From Isoetes taiwanensis (Eukaryota; Streptophyta; Lycopodiopsida; Isoetales; Isoetaceae), in NCBI GenBank assembly GCA_021234155.1, contig JAJEKV010000898.1, positions 1 through 64,000 of the forward strand: DNA of 64,000 bases, written 5' to 3'. This document shows positions 1-11,389 of this stretch, in pieces. Numbering within the stretch: position 1 is the stretch's first letter; every line of letters begins with the position of its first letter. Both the position numbers and the translations under genes were made by a program. Under the pieces are notes generated by a model. The model made no database searches. It saw only the letters and a list, made by a program, of their open reading frames with translations, and was not told where the DNA came from.

Positions 1-350
1 CATAATAATGCACCTCTGTACCCCCACAGGCAATTAACAGACCCTCCCTCTAAGCTGTCAATAAATATGCTTAGAATAGTGTAGGGGATGCCGGGACACC
101 CTTGCTTATCCCCCTACATTATTGTCTCACAATCTTTTGCTTCCAAAGAGAAAGGGTGAAACGGTTGTACAAGCACCTTAATCATAAAGTACTAAATTAC
201 AGCGTCCCTAAGCTCACAAGATACATTTAGTTTTCCTAGCACGCTTTCACACTATTGGTTTCTTGGCACTTTGTCAGTTTCTTTAAAATCCACAAAAGCC
301 ACAAAAACTCTTGGTTTTTTGAGCCCTTCACATTATCAAATATAGTTTTC
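1..350 (-). pseudogene. LINE reverse transcriptase fragment (minus)
   Basis: Read leftwards, this gives a non-LTR retrotransposon reverse transcriptase in blocks. AFVDFKETDKVPR (about 250-330) matches the AFVDFKKAFDxVPR palm block, KLNVSCELRDAV follows near 200-230, and GISKGVPASPTLF, with a one-base slip to SIFIDSLE, lies near 55-115 where QGxPLSPTLF is expected. Stops and frame changes separate the blocks, so it is not functional as read. The window edge cuts it before the YADD active site. It faces the LINE at 590-1600, so they are two separate insertions. Confidence 0.8.
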
Positions 351-589
351 CACACAAGTATATGGTCTAAAAGTGGATCTCCACGGGCGAAAACCGGCGT
401 GTGATTACGCCCTTTTTGATTAAGTTACGCCTGAACTTATCCTCTTCTAAATTGTGGAAAATAATTTAGAGAGTAAACTACTTTATCATAATTGTTCGTG
501 TTGACCTGGTTTCTTGGCCTTTATACAGGGACTACTCTGTTAGACACCGGTCGAGGAAATCCCTTCTTCATCGTCATATTGAATATGTT

Positions 590-1600
590 TGCCACCGAGG
601 ATGTAGTAGGGGCCCTGCACATCTGAGAAACACAGGCATGCAGCAGGAAGGGCTGATCATTTTACCCATTAGCATTGGGTTAGGCAAGGTTGTCTTCTCT
701 CACCCACACTCTTTGGACTTTACATTGACCGGTTAGGCGGCTGGCTGCCAATGGGGGCGATTATCGACTCTTGCGGGTCATCAAAGGCGGCTCTATGCGG
801 ATGATGTGGACCTCTTAGCCCATACACTGGGGAATGCGGGCACACCTAGATGCCACTGGACACGATACGCCCGAGGCGGCGGACATCGCGGGTCAGCTTG
901 GCCAGGAACTAAGGTGGTCTTCATATCCTCTGTCATCCAGAGCACCTCCGGCTCACTTACGAGGGCGGATGGTAGAGTCACACCCAACTACAAAGTACAC
1001 AGGGGGTGGAATTCCTGTCCCTCAATGTATTAGGATGCATCCATTAGCCGGGTGACCCTTGGGTTGGAAAGCGTACATCATGATACCAAAACAATAGTCC
1101 ACCGAGCTGTATATTTAGGGCCACCGATCACATTTGTTAGAACAGTGGGCGAGTTCTTTTTGTATGGGGTCGAGGTGTAGGGGCCAGTGGGTGTCTTTGG
1201 CAACTTGGAATGACCGTAGTCGAAGGCATTTTGGCGGAGCGGGCACTTGGCGTCAGCCACCGGTTCCATATCGGATCTTGTTGCGGAGATAGGATTCATG
1301 CCCCTGCGACTGACCCTCGATAGGCACATTGTCTATTTCGGAAAGGTGGCCAACATAGGCGACTTTTCGGCTCGCACTTGACTTCTGGCTGGTGGCGAAA
1401 TGAGCATAGCGGCTTCGAGGGGCTTGTTGGAAGGACAAAGAGAGCCCGATTGGGTGGCTGCGTTATAGGCATACATGGGATGCGTCTAGGTGCCTACAGG
1501 GCAGCCCGCGGGGATAGGCTGAGGGGTACTTGGACTCTTGTTTCACAGGGAAGCTACGGGACCACCATGCTGCAGAGCAGGTAAATGTAGCCCCTACAAA
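590..1600 (+). pseudogene. LINE reverse transcriptase and C-terminal region (plus)
   Basis: The plus strand carries VRQGCLLSPTLFGLYIDRL (679-735), then LYADDVDLLAHTLGNAG (791-841), the YxDD active site of a non-LTR reverse transcriptase. Further on, SFLYGVEV (about 1151-1175) and EIGFMPLRLTLDRHIVYFGK (about 1287-1346) match the post-RT domain of plant-type LINEs (LLYGxEVWG, then ETGxxPLxxxxxxRxxxYxxK). Several frame changes and in-frame stops separate the blocks. No poly(A) tail or target duplication is visible. The family is clear; the exact clade is not. Confidence 0.8.
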
Positions 1601-1994
1601 GCGACACATAAACCCTACCACGTTTGAGGGCCACAGCTCTACCTATGTTTGATTGCCCATGAAGAAGCGCCAAGATTATGGCGTCCATTCGAATAGGGGC
1701 CCTGCATCTTCGGCAGGCGGGGGGGTGGGTTGGAGAAGCGCGCCGGGGCGAGGGCTTTTGTCGTGTTGCCGGGGGTTGTTGAGGATGAAAGCCATGCCTT
1801 CGAGGCTCTCGGGAACCTATAGTCGGTCGGGCACAAAGCTACATTCTCTTGAGTGCGACTGAAGTGCCCCTGCCGCGAGCTACTCGATCGCCGCGGGATT
1901 CGATCCCTTGGCTCCTACCTCCGAGGAGGTTTTGGATGTAGGACTCACCCTGCCCCCGGCCTACGAGGTCGGGGGTCATGTGTATATATGTATA
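1601..1994. other. Unassigned GC-rich stretch between LINE and LTR
   Basis: This holds short GC-rich reading frames with no recognisable motif. It may be the 3' end of the plus-strand LINE or plain flanking DNA. I see no RNA gene, repeat or promoter here. Confidence 0.4.
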
Positions 1995-3354
1995 TTTATG
2001 GTCCCCTACTGCATTATCTGATTGCCCTCATAGGTATACAAGCAGTTCATCCCCATACCAGCTCCATGCTAATCTGGGGCCCTCCACGCTGACCTTTATA
2101 GCCGTGGCGGGTTTCGGTGGGAAGAGTGGAAGGGTCATTTACACCGTCTCCCTCGGGGGCCTACCTAGGCTGGCGGGCGTAAACATACATGTCGTTAGCA
2201 CATACATCAATATCATATGACCATCCGCGAAGGATGGCCCTCCACATATCTGCATAGACAAAGAATCGGCACATCACATAGGGAATCCTACCCAAGGCTC
2301 GGACTCAAAGGGATGGCCCGGCGGCTTGGGTCTCGAGTTCATTGCGAGGCGAAATTCATGGCAATGGATTTGGGCGGCACAAGAACATGGCTTAAGGTTG
2401 TCCACTCCATCGCCCCTCCTGCGTACACTTCGGATAGGTTGAAGAACTGGTTGGACCGTGTAGCACTGCGGGATCATAGCCAAAGGGGCTATAGCGGGTT
2501 ACATCTCCCGGACCGATGAGGCGGTGGGAGGTTTCTCTCCCACCAGATGATCAATGCCATAGCAGGCGGACTAGAGGACACCAAGCTGTCAGGTATTCGA
2601 CTTTAACCCACTTGAAGGGAACTACCACCCGACCCGGGTCCGACCCGTGCGGCCACAACCCGCACCACAGGGACCTCGGTGAAACCCCCGGTGGTGGTGG
2701 CCGGAACGCGACTCTTATCCCCAGCGGGTGTCGAACTCATACTTTCGGGGTGCCGCGGTCCACGAGTATTAGCCGCTGTCTGCGGTGCTCTCGGGTAGAC
2801 TTTACATCAGAGAGCAACGCTATGGACACGACCACCCTTATCAGCCGGTCGACCCCTAAGAACACAACCGGTGGGGCTGTTATGCGCGGGCGCGCCTTCG
2901 GTGTGCTAGAGGGGCTACTCTAGGAGCATCAACTACAAAGCTTTAGGTCTCTACCCCCTTCCCAATACAAGGAGTTCATAGGAGATACATCATCCATATA
3001 CATCCTGGAAGAACTAAAAAGAACAAGATCTAATCTATATCATAGAGTTAGGTTCTTTAGTTAGAATCTGCTATCTAGAGTTCTAGAGGGCTGCTATGGG
3101 CAATCTAATAGGCTAAACCCTCTTGATTCAATGCCTAAAATAGGGGTTTAGACTATCTAATTGGCAAATACCTGATCCTTGAGGGGGGCTCCTCGACTGA
3201 GCTTCGACCATCCTATTTGGCTTATTTCGAATCTAGAAACTAAGGTTGCAATTCTCGGTCGAGTGCGGGATGCGGTTTTGGTTTGTTGAGGCTGACCAAA
3301 AGCGAGTTCTGAAAACCCTAAAATCGAAAATTAGGTTAGTTAGGGTTTCCAACC

Positions 3355-3362
3355 CTATATAG
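3355..3362 (-). promoter_or_regulatory. TATA box of element 1 LTR (3' copy)
   Basis: CTATATAG sits in a short conserved block present in both LTR copies (also 15080-15087). The position, downstream of the U3 repeats when read on the minus strand, is what an LTR promoter should show. The start site cannot be read from sequence. Confidence 0.5.
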
Positions 3363-3461
3363 ACAAAGGGGTGGCTAGGGTTTCCAATTATCCCCTTTTG
3401 GCATGTGGGATAATTGGTAATGGGCCTACTTGCCTTTAAGGGCTAGGTGGCCAAATGTGCC

Positions 3462-3655
3462 CACATGGAAATGTGTGCACCCAAATGTGCTCACATGGAA
3501 ATGTGTGCACATTAATGAAATATGTACATTGGAAAATGTGCACATTAATTGCACCTATGGGTATGGCCCACTTGGCATCAAGTGGCCCACATGGAAAATG
3601 TGTGCCCACATTAATGTGTACATTGGAAAATGTGCACATTAATACTAATGCACAT
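3462..3655. repeat. Tandem TGTGCACA / ATTAATG repeats in U3 of the element 1 LTR
   Basis: Short imperfect units containing AAATGTGTGCACA or GAAAATGTGCACATTAAT recur about six times. The same array occurs in the 5' LTR at about 15177-15375. TGTGCACA is a perfect palindrome. Reiterated motifs in U3 upstream of a TATA box usually act as enhancer elements, which is the likely role here. Confidence 0.65.
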
Positions 3656-3789
3656 TCTTAGCAAGTTGCCCCTAGGGGCTACCCACTTGGCTATCACGTT
3701 GGCGTTACCGTCAATCGGGGTGGCGTAATGCGGCGTGGCGTGGCATTACAATATCGTCACGGGGTATATCTTTGTCTTTGAGCGTCACA

Positions 3790-3805
3790 TTCTCCACCTT
3801 GAAAT
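3790..3805 (-). promoter_or_regulatory. Polypurine tract of element 1
   Basis: On the minus strand this reads CAAGGTGGAGAA just before TGTGACGC, the LTR start. This is the purine-rich primer for plus-strand DNA synthesis, and it fixes the orientation and the inner edge of the 3' LTR. Confidence 0.75.
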
Positions 3806-3959
3806 GATCTTTGTCCGCGGCATGGTGGTTCTCCCACCTTGGGATCTTCCTAACACGCAATCAGCACGATGCATACGATATACTACTATAATACTTACGT
3901 TTATTACGATTACCTTAAGGTAATACTTTTATCACATTATTATATTATAAAATAACTTA

Positions 3960-4154
3960 TCAATTCACAACATTACTAGACAGATTACTCCAAACTTCCT
4001 TAACATTACGATTAAGTTTATCAAAATTTAAAATTAGCGTTAGAGGATACCCTTGATTCCTTGCAACACATTCCAACAAAATTTGTGTTGCAAGTCTTAA
4101 ATCTTCGACCTCCTTGCCCTCCGGGGGCTCTTGCGGCTGCGGAATCGACACTAC
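3960..4154 (-). CDS. Small hypothetical ORF downstream of pol in element 1
   Basis: An open frame of about 64 codons between the chromodomain and the polypurine tract, ending in TGA TAA. It reads SIPQPQEPPEGKEVEDLR and later NFDKLNRNVKEVWSNLSSN, charged and helical-looking rather than random. It has no ATG at its head, so if it is real it is an exon or the tail of a longer frame. I do not recognise a family. Confidence 0.3.
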   Translation of the reverse strand, partial: VVSIPQPQEPPEGKEVEDLRLATQILLECVARNQGYPLTLILNFDKLNRNVKEVWSNLSSNVVN

Positions 4155-4155
4155 G

Positions 4156-4737
4156 TTAGTACCATTTAATTATTAATTAAAATTTTTGGTTATATGGTGA
4201 CCACCCACCTATCTACATGGATGCATGGCTAATCTCCATTAGGAAGAGGGTGAATCTTCCATTATGGCCTTGAGCGGCGCCTACATGCCTATATGCGCTC
4301 ATGCCTACACCTCTGGTTGCCCGGCGTGGAGGATATCCTTCTCGGCGTGGGTTTGCGAAGGATAGATTCCTCCTATCAAAGCATATATGGGGCTAAAGGT
4401 GCTTTTCCTATGAATGCATTCCTCAATGACCTCCTTTCTCGAGAGTTCGTCTACTTAGTGGGACCAGTAGACTTTCTAATCTACCTTCCACTTTCGCCCA
4501 AGCGGAAGCAGCGGTCATGCCTACATTGACATTACACCCGCCCTAGAGATCACCGTAGTGGTCCCATCATCGGTGACAGCGCATGCGACCCATACTAAGC
4601 GTGGGTGGCATCGTGAATTAATCTTAACTATACAAGCATTAACCTACACAAATCGACATGCGAGGCGATTTCTTGGGAGATGACCTTGCCGTCCCATTGC
4701 TCCATAAGCGTGGGTGCTTTGCTTTACTAAATCTTTC
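4156..4737. other. 3' internal region of element 1, no gene recognised
   Basis: Sequence between the chromodomain and the small downstream ORF. It shows only short overlapping frames. It may hold the eroded end of integrase or 3' untranslated sequence. Confidence 0.4.
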
Positions 4738-4929
4738 TTAAGTACCCGTGGCGTCTTCCAGCGGTAAGTGTTTCCACTTGACCAAATCTTGGAGGAATTC
4801 TGATCTCCTCGTTTTCTTGAAAGCTTTATCAAGAATCAGTGCGGAACTATTTCCGGTTTGTTCCTCCGTCATTTCCAGCGGCGTTGGCGAATCAAGACCG
4901 TGCGGATTTGGGGTATGCCTCTTCGGCAA
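4738..4929 (-). pseudogene. Chromodomain at the C-terminus of element 1 integrase
   Basis: The minus strand reads FLQDLVKWKHLPLEDATGT, matching the chromodomain core YLVKWKxLPxxxATWE of chromovirus integrases. The preceding text (LILDKAFKKTRRSE) is a typical lead-in. In this clade the chromodomain binds modified histone H3 tails or other chromatin marks and steers integration. The final tryptophan of the aromatic cage seems lost through a frame change after ATGT, so the copy is probably inactive. Its association with an H3-type gene in the same element is notable. Confidence 0.75.
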
Positions 4930-5149
4930 ACTCGCGTGGAAGACCTTATGAATCTTTAGGTGTCTTTGGCAAGTCTAGCTTGGAAGCGATTGCCTAGGTT
5001 TCTCGACTATTACGAAGGTCCGCCCACCTTGGAGCAAGCTTCTTGCAATTGCCGATCTGAGCCGCTGCTTCACCTTAATCTTGAGCCAAACATCATCTCC
5101 AACTTTGAACTCTCTTCTTGTTCGATGCTTGTCGGCGATGCTCTTTTGG

Positions 5150-5985
5150 CGACTTCTTGCTGCTAGCGGATAATAGCCCACGAACTTCCTCTACAGGCTG
5201 GCTTTGCATATCGGCCAACATCTGGCTGCGAAACTTCCACTTTGACCGCGGGGTTGTGCCAAGTAATGCGGAGTTAAACAGCGATAGCGTAATTGATCAT
5301 AAGCGGCGACATTTGGGATGATTCTGCTTGGTGCTATTGTATGCAAACTCCACCAAGTGAATAAATTCTTCCACATACCTTGCTTATTCGGACATAGTTT
5401 AGTAGCATGTCCTCTAAAATCTGTTGGTCGCTCGATGTCGGCCATCGTCGAGGATGATATGCGTGCTCATGGATAACCGTGCGGATCGTCGCCAAAGAGG
5501 TCTTGCCAAAAGGCACTCATGAACCGGATCCCAGCCGGAGATGATCTCCCTTGGCATGCCATGAAGCCTGAAGATCTCTTTGGTGAAGAGCTTTCTTTGT
5601 ATCCATGGCTGTATCGTGGTTACGCAAGGCACAAAATGTGCCATCTTCGACAACTTATGCGACCACTACCATTAAGGCATCCTTGCCTCTCAGCGTCCTT
5701 AGGAGTCTGTGATGAAATCCATCTTTGATTACCTCCCACTTGGCGTTTGGCACCGCTAATGGCTCTAATGCCCACGGAATTGAAGCTGCTTTCATGCCGT
5801 CTGTTGGCATAGCTGACATTCCTTGATGTAGCGAGCTATTTGCTTCTTCATTCACGGCCAATAATAGGCTGCTGCGCGCTTTTTGAAATATGTTTTCATG
5901 AATCCCGCATGGCCAGCTATTGGGCTGTTGTCGCGTGTCGTGGAGGATCAACTTCCTTACACGATGATTGAGTTCGCACAACTTG
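5150..5985 (-). pseudogene. Integrase of element 1, degraded
   Basis: Minus-strand blocks in gypsy integrase order: VRKLILHDTRQQPNSW near 5910-5960 (after the zinc-binding head), AKWEVIKDGFHHRLLRT near 5690-5745 (usual xWxxIxxDFIxGLPRT), KMAHFVPC near 5625-5648, and LFTKEIFRLHGMPREIISG near 5535-5595 (usual LFxxExFRLHGxPxxIVSDRD). It catalyses insertion of the cDNA into host DNA. At least three frame changes break it. It continues into the chromodomain. Confidence 0.8.
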
Positions 5986-6016
5986 TTCTTATGGTATAAC
6001 GAGGTTGCCTTCCTTC

Positions 6017-6680
6017 TTATAATGCTTGAAGGCCTCCGCTCTTTATCTGTTCTAGCCTCCTTAGAAAGGCTTGCCCATACCTCCTTGAAATCCCGTCCGT
6101 TGGCAAGGACTCTTCAATCCTCTTACCAAAGTCATTTGGAGGCGTCGAAATTGCATTGCAATGCACTCTAGTTGTCGGGGGATGCCTTGAAAGCGCATCT
6201 GCTACCACATTGAGCTTCCCGGCTTGTAGACTATATGAAAGTCATATTCTTGAGGAACTCCATCCATCTCCATTTGCCTCGGAGTTAAAGGTGTGGTTGC
6301 GTGAATACATATTGGAGGCTCGATGGTCGGTATCAATTGGAACTTCCTTCCCAAGAGATAATGCCTCCATATTCTTAATGCCACGACAACCATAAGCAAC
6401 TCTTGATGCGATGCGTTGGGTGGCGGCGTCTCGGCGTCGTTCATCTTCACGGAATCATATGCTACCACCGCGCTCTTCTTGCATAAGCCTTTTTTTGTAG
6501 CTATCTTACTCGCATCATTTGCTACAAGCTTATCTTTCTCGGGTCCGGCGGGGGGTTAAAGGCTGGGGCTGTTGTTAAAGCTTCCTTCAACAATTCAAAC
6601 CCCTTTTGGGCTTTCTTGTGCCAATGCTCTACCCAATCTTTCACCTTCTCGCCCCTCGTCAGTGCGTTAGCGGGGCTGCT
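6017..6680 (-). pseudogene. RNase H of element 1, degraded
   Basis: HQELLMVVVALRIWRHYLLG (about 6345-6405) is the E...WRHYLLG block of gypsy RNase H, preceded by VAYDSVKMNDAE. MVADALSRHP (about 6180-6208) is the usual end marker NxVADALSR. This domain degrades the RNA strand during reverse transcription. Frame changes separate it from the reverse transcriptase on its right and the integrase on its left. Confidence 0.8.
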
Positions 6681-6879
6681 ATCTTAGCAAAGTTCTTCCG
6701 CGAACTTCTGTAGTACCACTGCTGGGCGAGGGGAAACCGACTTCATGCACATTCTTTTGCCCGACCCTTGAATGGCGGCCTCAATCTTGGCGGGGAGTCT
6801 GTTGAGATGCCCTGGCGAGATCACATGACCTAGATACTCCACCTTTTACGTTGCAGTGGCGCCCGACAACTTGGCATTC

Positions 6880-7480
6880 CTGGCTGGTGCCTCTTCAACT
6901 TCTCTAGCACTCTTCTCAAGTGTTATGCGTGCTCTTCAAGGGATCTGCTATACACCAAAATGTCGTCAAAGAAAACAATCACAAAGGTGTCGGGAACTCC
7001 CACGAAGATATCGTTCATGAGCCTCATGAGCGTTGCGGGCATTTGATAAGCGAAGGCATTCTTGTGAACTCATAATGCCCATACAGCGTTACGAAGGCGG
7101 TCTTATGGATATCTTCTTCCTTTATATCGATGCGGTGATATCGACCTTAAATTCGATTTTGGGAAGATCTTTGCACCTTGGAGCTGATCCATCAAGTCGT
7201 CGATCTTGGGGGCGTACTTGTTCTTAATGGTGTGCTTATTCAGCTGTCTATAGTCTATGCACATTCTCAAAGATCCATCCTTCTTCTTGACAAAAGAATG
7301 GAAGCTCCAAGCGGCGAGGACACTAGGTCTAATGAAACCTAGGTCGGCAGCTCCTGCAAGCTGCTTCTTCAGCTCAGACAACTCTGTGTTGTCATTCTAT
7401 ATGGAGCCTTACTTGTTGGCTTTGTTCTGGTTGAGTGCTATCTGCTTTTCGACTCCCCTATAAGGAGGGCTGCTTGATCT
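6880..7480 (-). pseudogene. Reverse transcriptase of element 1, degraded
   Basis: [18 protein letters not shown] and [20 protein letters not shown] (7103-7381) are the fingers block of chromovirus reverse transcriptase. [11 protein letters not shown] at about 6938-6973 is the active-site block, with catalytic FDDI at 6959-6970. The palm segment between them is out of frame, so the enzyme cannot be translated as read. The spacing fits a normal-length domain. Confidence 0.85.
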
Positions 7481-7559
7481 CATCGGAAAGAGATCATGGA
7501 ACTTCCGTGATTATTTGAGATACTTGCCCGGCAACTGGCGGTGGCGTTGTCTTCTTTGC

Positions 7560-8030
7560 TTCCTTCGATTCCGGCTCACTAATCTCAAGCTTGAAGATGT
7601 ATGCCACTTGCTCACTCTTGATGCGCTTGAGCGGCCGTTTAGAAGACATGCTTTGCATGATGGGAACAACCGTTTTGTTATCTCAATGATCTTGCCGTCG
7701 GGGCGTTGGGAAGGTCACCTTCCGCTTTCCACGGTCGATAATGGCCCCTTTGTAAAGGTACTCCATTCCTATGATCAAGTCATACTTTCCAATGCCCATT
7801 ACTTACGCTCCCCATCACGGATATTAATCCACGGCAAAAGTCGATGTCGAAGTTAATTCTCTTGCCCGCCGATGCGCCTTCTTGCACCACTTGCTAAAAC
7901 AAGCGGGTCTTGGTTTTGACTTTAAGCGGCTTCAACTTCAACATCGAACCATTACGGGGGATGCAAAGTTATGGCTACTTCTGAGTCTATCAAGACTATG
8001 AATGACTTAGCTTTAGCCTTCCCTCTTGTG
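7560..8030 (-). pseudogene. Retropepsin (aspartic protease) of element 1, degraded
   Basis: KSFIVLIDSEVAITLH near 7960-8010 matches the protease block FIVLIDSGATxxLH, with E where the catalytic DSG glycine should be. GKYDLIIGMEYLYKGAIID, read across a frame change near 7745-7800, matches the LGMxWLxxxxAxID block. The Gly-to-Glu change and the frame changes make it inactive. It lies between gag and reverse transcriptase, as in other gypsy elements. Confidence 0.7.
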
Positions 8031-8410
8031 GAAATTACCTTATCTTGGCTCTACGCTTGCTCTGTATCTATTGCGGCAAAGATATGACACTCACCACGAA
8101 TATAGTCGCGGGCCTCTTGGCGCGTCGTCGTCGTCCAGGGGGGCTTCCCAATCTCCCAACTCCGCTAAGCTGCACTCATGGCGTGAGGCGGTTTCTTTGT
8201 CCTATGGCATTTGGAAGCACACTGGCTTTTGCTTTTCTATGCACTCTGCCTCTTTTCCTTGGGCATTGCTTGCAAAAGGATTACCTTTGCTTTGGAGTAG
8301 TTTGACCTCTCTGCTTGTCCTTGAAGGACACACTGCTTCTTCTCTGCTTTGCTTCCCTGGTTTCCCACCATATTGTGTTCTAATTTGGACTGAATTTGGC
8401 TGCCACAGGG

Positions 8411-9330
8411 CTATAGCTTCTGTCGCCTTGCCTTTCTCACGGAAATGCTTGCTTGTGCCGCTATTACGAGGTCGACCCTTGCAAGCTTATAGCCTTGGAT
8501 TACGCCCGATCTTGTCCTAGGGTTTATTGCTCTCACAAGCTTGCGGATCTCCTCATTCAGCCCCTCGATATAGCTTTCTCTTGCATGCTTCTCTCCCAAC
8601 CGGCACATCTGACCTTAGCCTCATGAATTCCCTCGTATATTTCTGAACTGATTTGTTGCCTTCTTTTGCAACTTTGTAAAAGCTCTTTGCATCATCTTTG
8701 GACTTATGTTCCCTTGGAGCGTAATGGAAACGAAGGCTTTAGCAAACTTTCTAAACTTACAAGCATCCACAGCAAGCCCGTGTGCCTTTGCATACCCCTT
8801 CCACCAAATCCGGCGGCTCCTTTCAAGTTGGCTGTTGCAACTCTGCCCTTGTCCTTATCCTTCATACCATAAGCATTTCAGGTACTTTCGCTCATTTAGA
8901 TCCAGCCATGCCTCTGCTTCCAAGCGACTGTTCTCCCCGAGAGCTGTTCGATTCAGGGCCTTCCATACATTGCCCGGTCGCGGAATCTACCTTCTTACGG
9001 TAGTCGGAGGCCACGGTATCTCTTTGTCGTCCCTACGGGGTGTTCCTCTCGCCTTCCCTACGTGTTGGTTCACGAGCACGCTCTTCCTCTTCCTCGAGTC
9101 GGTCGAGTCACGAACTTAGTCGGAAGATTCGGATTTGGGGGATCTCCTTCTCTTGCTCCTCTTCTTGTCCCTTCCTTCCCTCGAGCTGATGCTTGCGGCA
9201 GCTGAGCATTGCCCACCGAACCTACTCCTGCTTGCGCGGACGGTAATGCCTTTATCTGCTCAGATCCGTCCTCATCACGGGCTATCTCACCGCTTTCGGG
9301 GTCATGGGTTCCCTATCTTCAAATAGGTTC
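8411..9330 (-). pseudogene. Gag of element 1, degraded
   Basis: Minus-strand blocks include SESTWNAYGMKDKDKGRVAT (about 8850-8910), KMMQRAFTKLQKKATNQF (about 8650-8705) and YIEGLNEEIRKLVRAINPR (about 8510-8570), the usual capsid text of plant chromoviruses (YIEGLxxEIRxxVR). Gag forms the virus-like particle. A zinc knuckle is not visible. The start is uncertain because the N-terminal part (9100-9330, acidic and E-rich) changes frame. Confidence 0.75.
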
Positions 9331-9585
9331 CTTGCGGGGGTGGTCTAGGCGGGGTTTGCTCTTCTATAAGGTCTCGCGGTTATGCGTTCCCCACAGCTTA
9401 GCCCTCTGGCTGCATCCACAAGTGATTAATGGCTATATGGTTAGTTCCATTTGTTCTCTTGCATTGTTTATGTTTGTTGGTATAATTGTGGGGCAACATA
9501 CATCAATAAAACATTTAAAGTGTCAGCAATTGTATTTATATATCATATAATATTTTAGGTACAAAAGGTCTCAGGGATCAAGAGT
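9331..9585. other. Spacer between WYQ-type gene and gag
   Basis: A-T-rich sequence on the minus strand after the WYQ-type stop codon, with ATATTATATGATATATAAAT-like text near 9530-9560 that could serve as a 3' end signal. No gene seen. Confidence 0.35.
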
Positions 9586-11087
9586 CTAACTAGTCTTGAA
9601 ATCGCCCGGTAAAGGCGGGTTGTCTTCAAGAAACTTCTTAACTTGGGCGTCCCTACGGAGTGACCCAAGTTCGATGATGCTATTTGGCGAGCCTCCACGG
9701 ATGGCTCTCACCGGTCTTCTACCTAGCGATTGGGATGTAAGGGCATGATCCAGCGCTAATCTCCCACGGCGTCGGTGGGGGATGGGCGAAGTCGAAGAGG
9801 TCAAGTGCCATTGCCCTCTTGACTAAAGGCGACATAGTCGACATTCTTTGCTATTGAGCATGCTGAGAAGCTTTGAGTGCAATCGGCATAAACACTCCTT
9901 CTTAGCCTCGGGGACTGAACTTGCGGTGGATTACGCTATTCTCCCATCCATCGGCGGTGGTAAGTAGTACGGCGACTGTCGTTGTGTGGCGAAGTTTCTC
10001 GCTTGTTTGGCCTCGGCTCTGTAAGCCAGCGTGCTTCGTCGACCTCTGCCCGATGAGCTCCACTGTAGTCTTCAATTGTGCGGTCGAGCCTCGAGGTCGA
10101 TTCCTTCTCCTTTTGGCAAGGGTGATATTGGAGGACCCGGCATTAGGATACTCGTGGTCTTCCCACGGATCCCCATCTGCTCTTGGAGGCGAGGAACTCC
10201 TCCTCGTTGGCAGCTCCGGCTCGTCCATCAATTGCACGATCTTTTGCTATAGGCCTGGATGGGAGGTCGTCTCCCCTGTGTAGGTGTCGGACTCCCTCAC
10301 TTGGGGCGGGGAAGTCGATGCTCCCGGGGCGATGAAGTCGTCGAGGTCGTCTGCCCCTTGATTTGGTGGAGTAGTTAGTCCAACACGAGCTCCCTCTCCC
10401 TACATTGGGGGAGGTTACGGATGTCGGTGAGGAGTAGATACTCCTCTCGTCGATGATGATAGGGGCTAGGCTTGTGATGCCTAGCCCAAGTGAGGAACAA
10501 CTTTCGATGCCTGGCATCTGCGCTTTCGAAGTTGATCGGCTCTGCTCTCCTTGGCCGTTCTTCGTCAGAGTCGAGCTCAGGTGTATCCCGTCGTCCGACT
10601 CTTCTTCATCTTCTCTTGCTTCTGTTCTTGTTGATCTTGCGGCGGCATTTGCCCTTCCATACGCTCGGCTATGGGGTCTACCTCCATCCGGAGGGATAGG
10701 GGTTGCCCCATCGGGTTTCGGCGGTGGGATAAGAAGATGGCTAGAGGCGTGATTATGCGAAAGTACTTGGTCTGTTGGCTGTCCGGGACCATGTAGTCGA
10801 GGTAACCTCTGCGCCTTATTGGTCAAGTACTTGGCGATGTTGGGGACATCGCCCAAAGCTACTGAAGGGATGGGCGAGGAGCGAAGTATCCTATGCAAGG
10901 GGGACTTGGACAAGGGAGGGTCCTACCCTAGCACTGAAATTCGCTAGCACTTTGCCTATATCTTTGGGGTTGCATTCAGTATTAACGGATGTCAATTTCT
11001 TTCACAAAGACTTGGAAGATGTCATTGACATCGCCTCGATGGCATGGGCAGCATTTGGTACCATCGTCCGAAATCAGCGGTGGCCAT
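9586..11087 (-). pseudogene. WYQ-type gene of element 1, unknown function
   Basis: Begins MATADFGRWYQMLPMP at the ATG 11087 and ends GDFKTS-stop at 9586. After one frame change it reads VNDIFQVFVKEIDIR, which lines up with FDLLQPFLLQRIDLI in the gene at 33658 of element 3; both then have an N..C/S..PxD stretch and L..PL. Later text is basic and proline-rich (PMGQPLSLRMEVDPIAER), then acidic (EAREDEEESDD). Its TATA box is 115 bases upstream and a pair of hairpins lies further up. I know no family for it. Several frame changes break it. Confidence 0.55.
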
Positions 11088-11201
11088 TGATCTAGCAAGG
11101 AAGGGGGGTATCAAGCGGATCTGAAGCGCCTCGGGGCTGAAAAGATCGCCCTAGCGATTGGGGAGCAAATTTGCGGGGTGCCAATTGAGAAATGGGGAAC
11201 T

Positions 11202-11209
11202 TATTTATA
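11202..11209 (-). promoter_or_regulatory. TATA box of the WYQ-type gene
   Basis: TATAAATA on the minus strand, 115 bases before the ATG at 11087. The same motif precedes the H3-type gene (13175-13182) at 106 bases, which supports both as promoters inside the element, separate from the LTR promoter. Confidence 0.6.
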
Positions 11210-11389
11210 GGAAGGGGAAAACCCTAATTTTGGATGACCTAGATTTTTCTTGAGATTAGGTAATTACGATCTATTAAGGGATGCAATTGCAAGTTTGAAG
11301 ACTATTTCTAGAGTTTGAGCATGCTAAGGAGAGCTACTGAACCTATTGTGCAATTTGGGGATCATTTGGTGATGACATGTAGTGCAGGG

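Larger units (their letters stand above)
1995..3789 (-). repeat. 3' LTR of element 1
   Basis: About 1.8 kb and collinear with 13713-15502, with many small indels. The right edge is well defined: on the minus strand it begins TGTGACGC directly after the polypurine tract. The left edge was set by alignment to the first base after the primer binding site in the other copy and is good to about 10 bases. It shares a conserved core (about 2399-2450) with the LTRs of elements 2 and 3. Confidence 0.85.

Noticed and set aside
8026-8520. A 164-codon plus-strand frame
   Set aside because: It is opposite recognisable gag and protease blocks on the minus strand.
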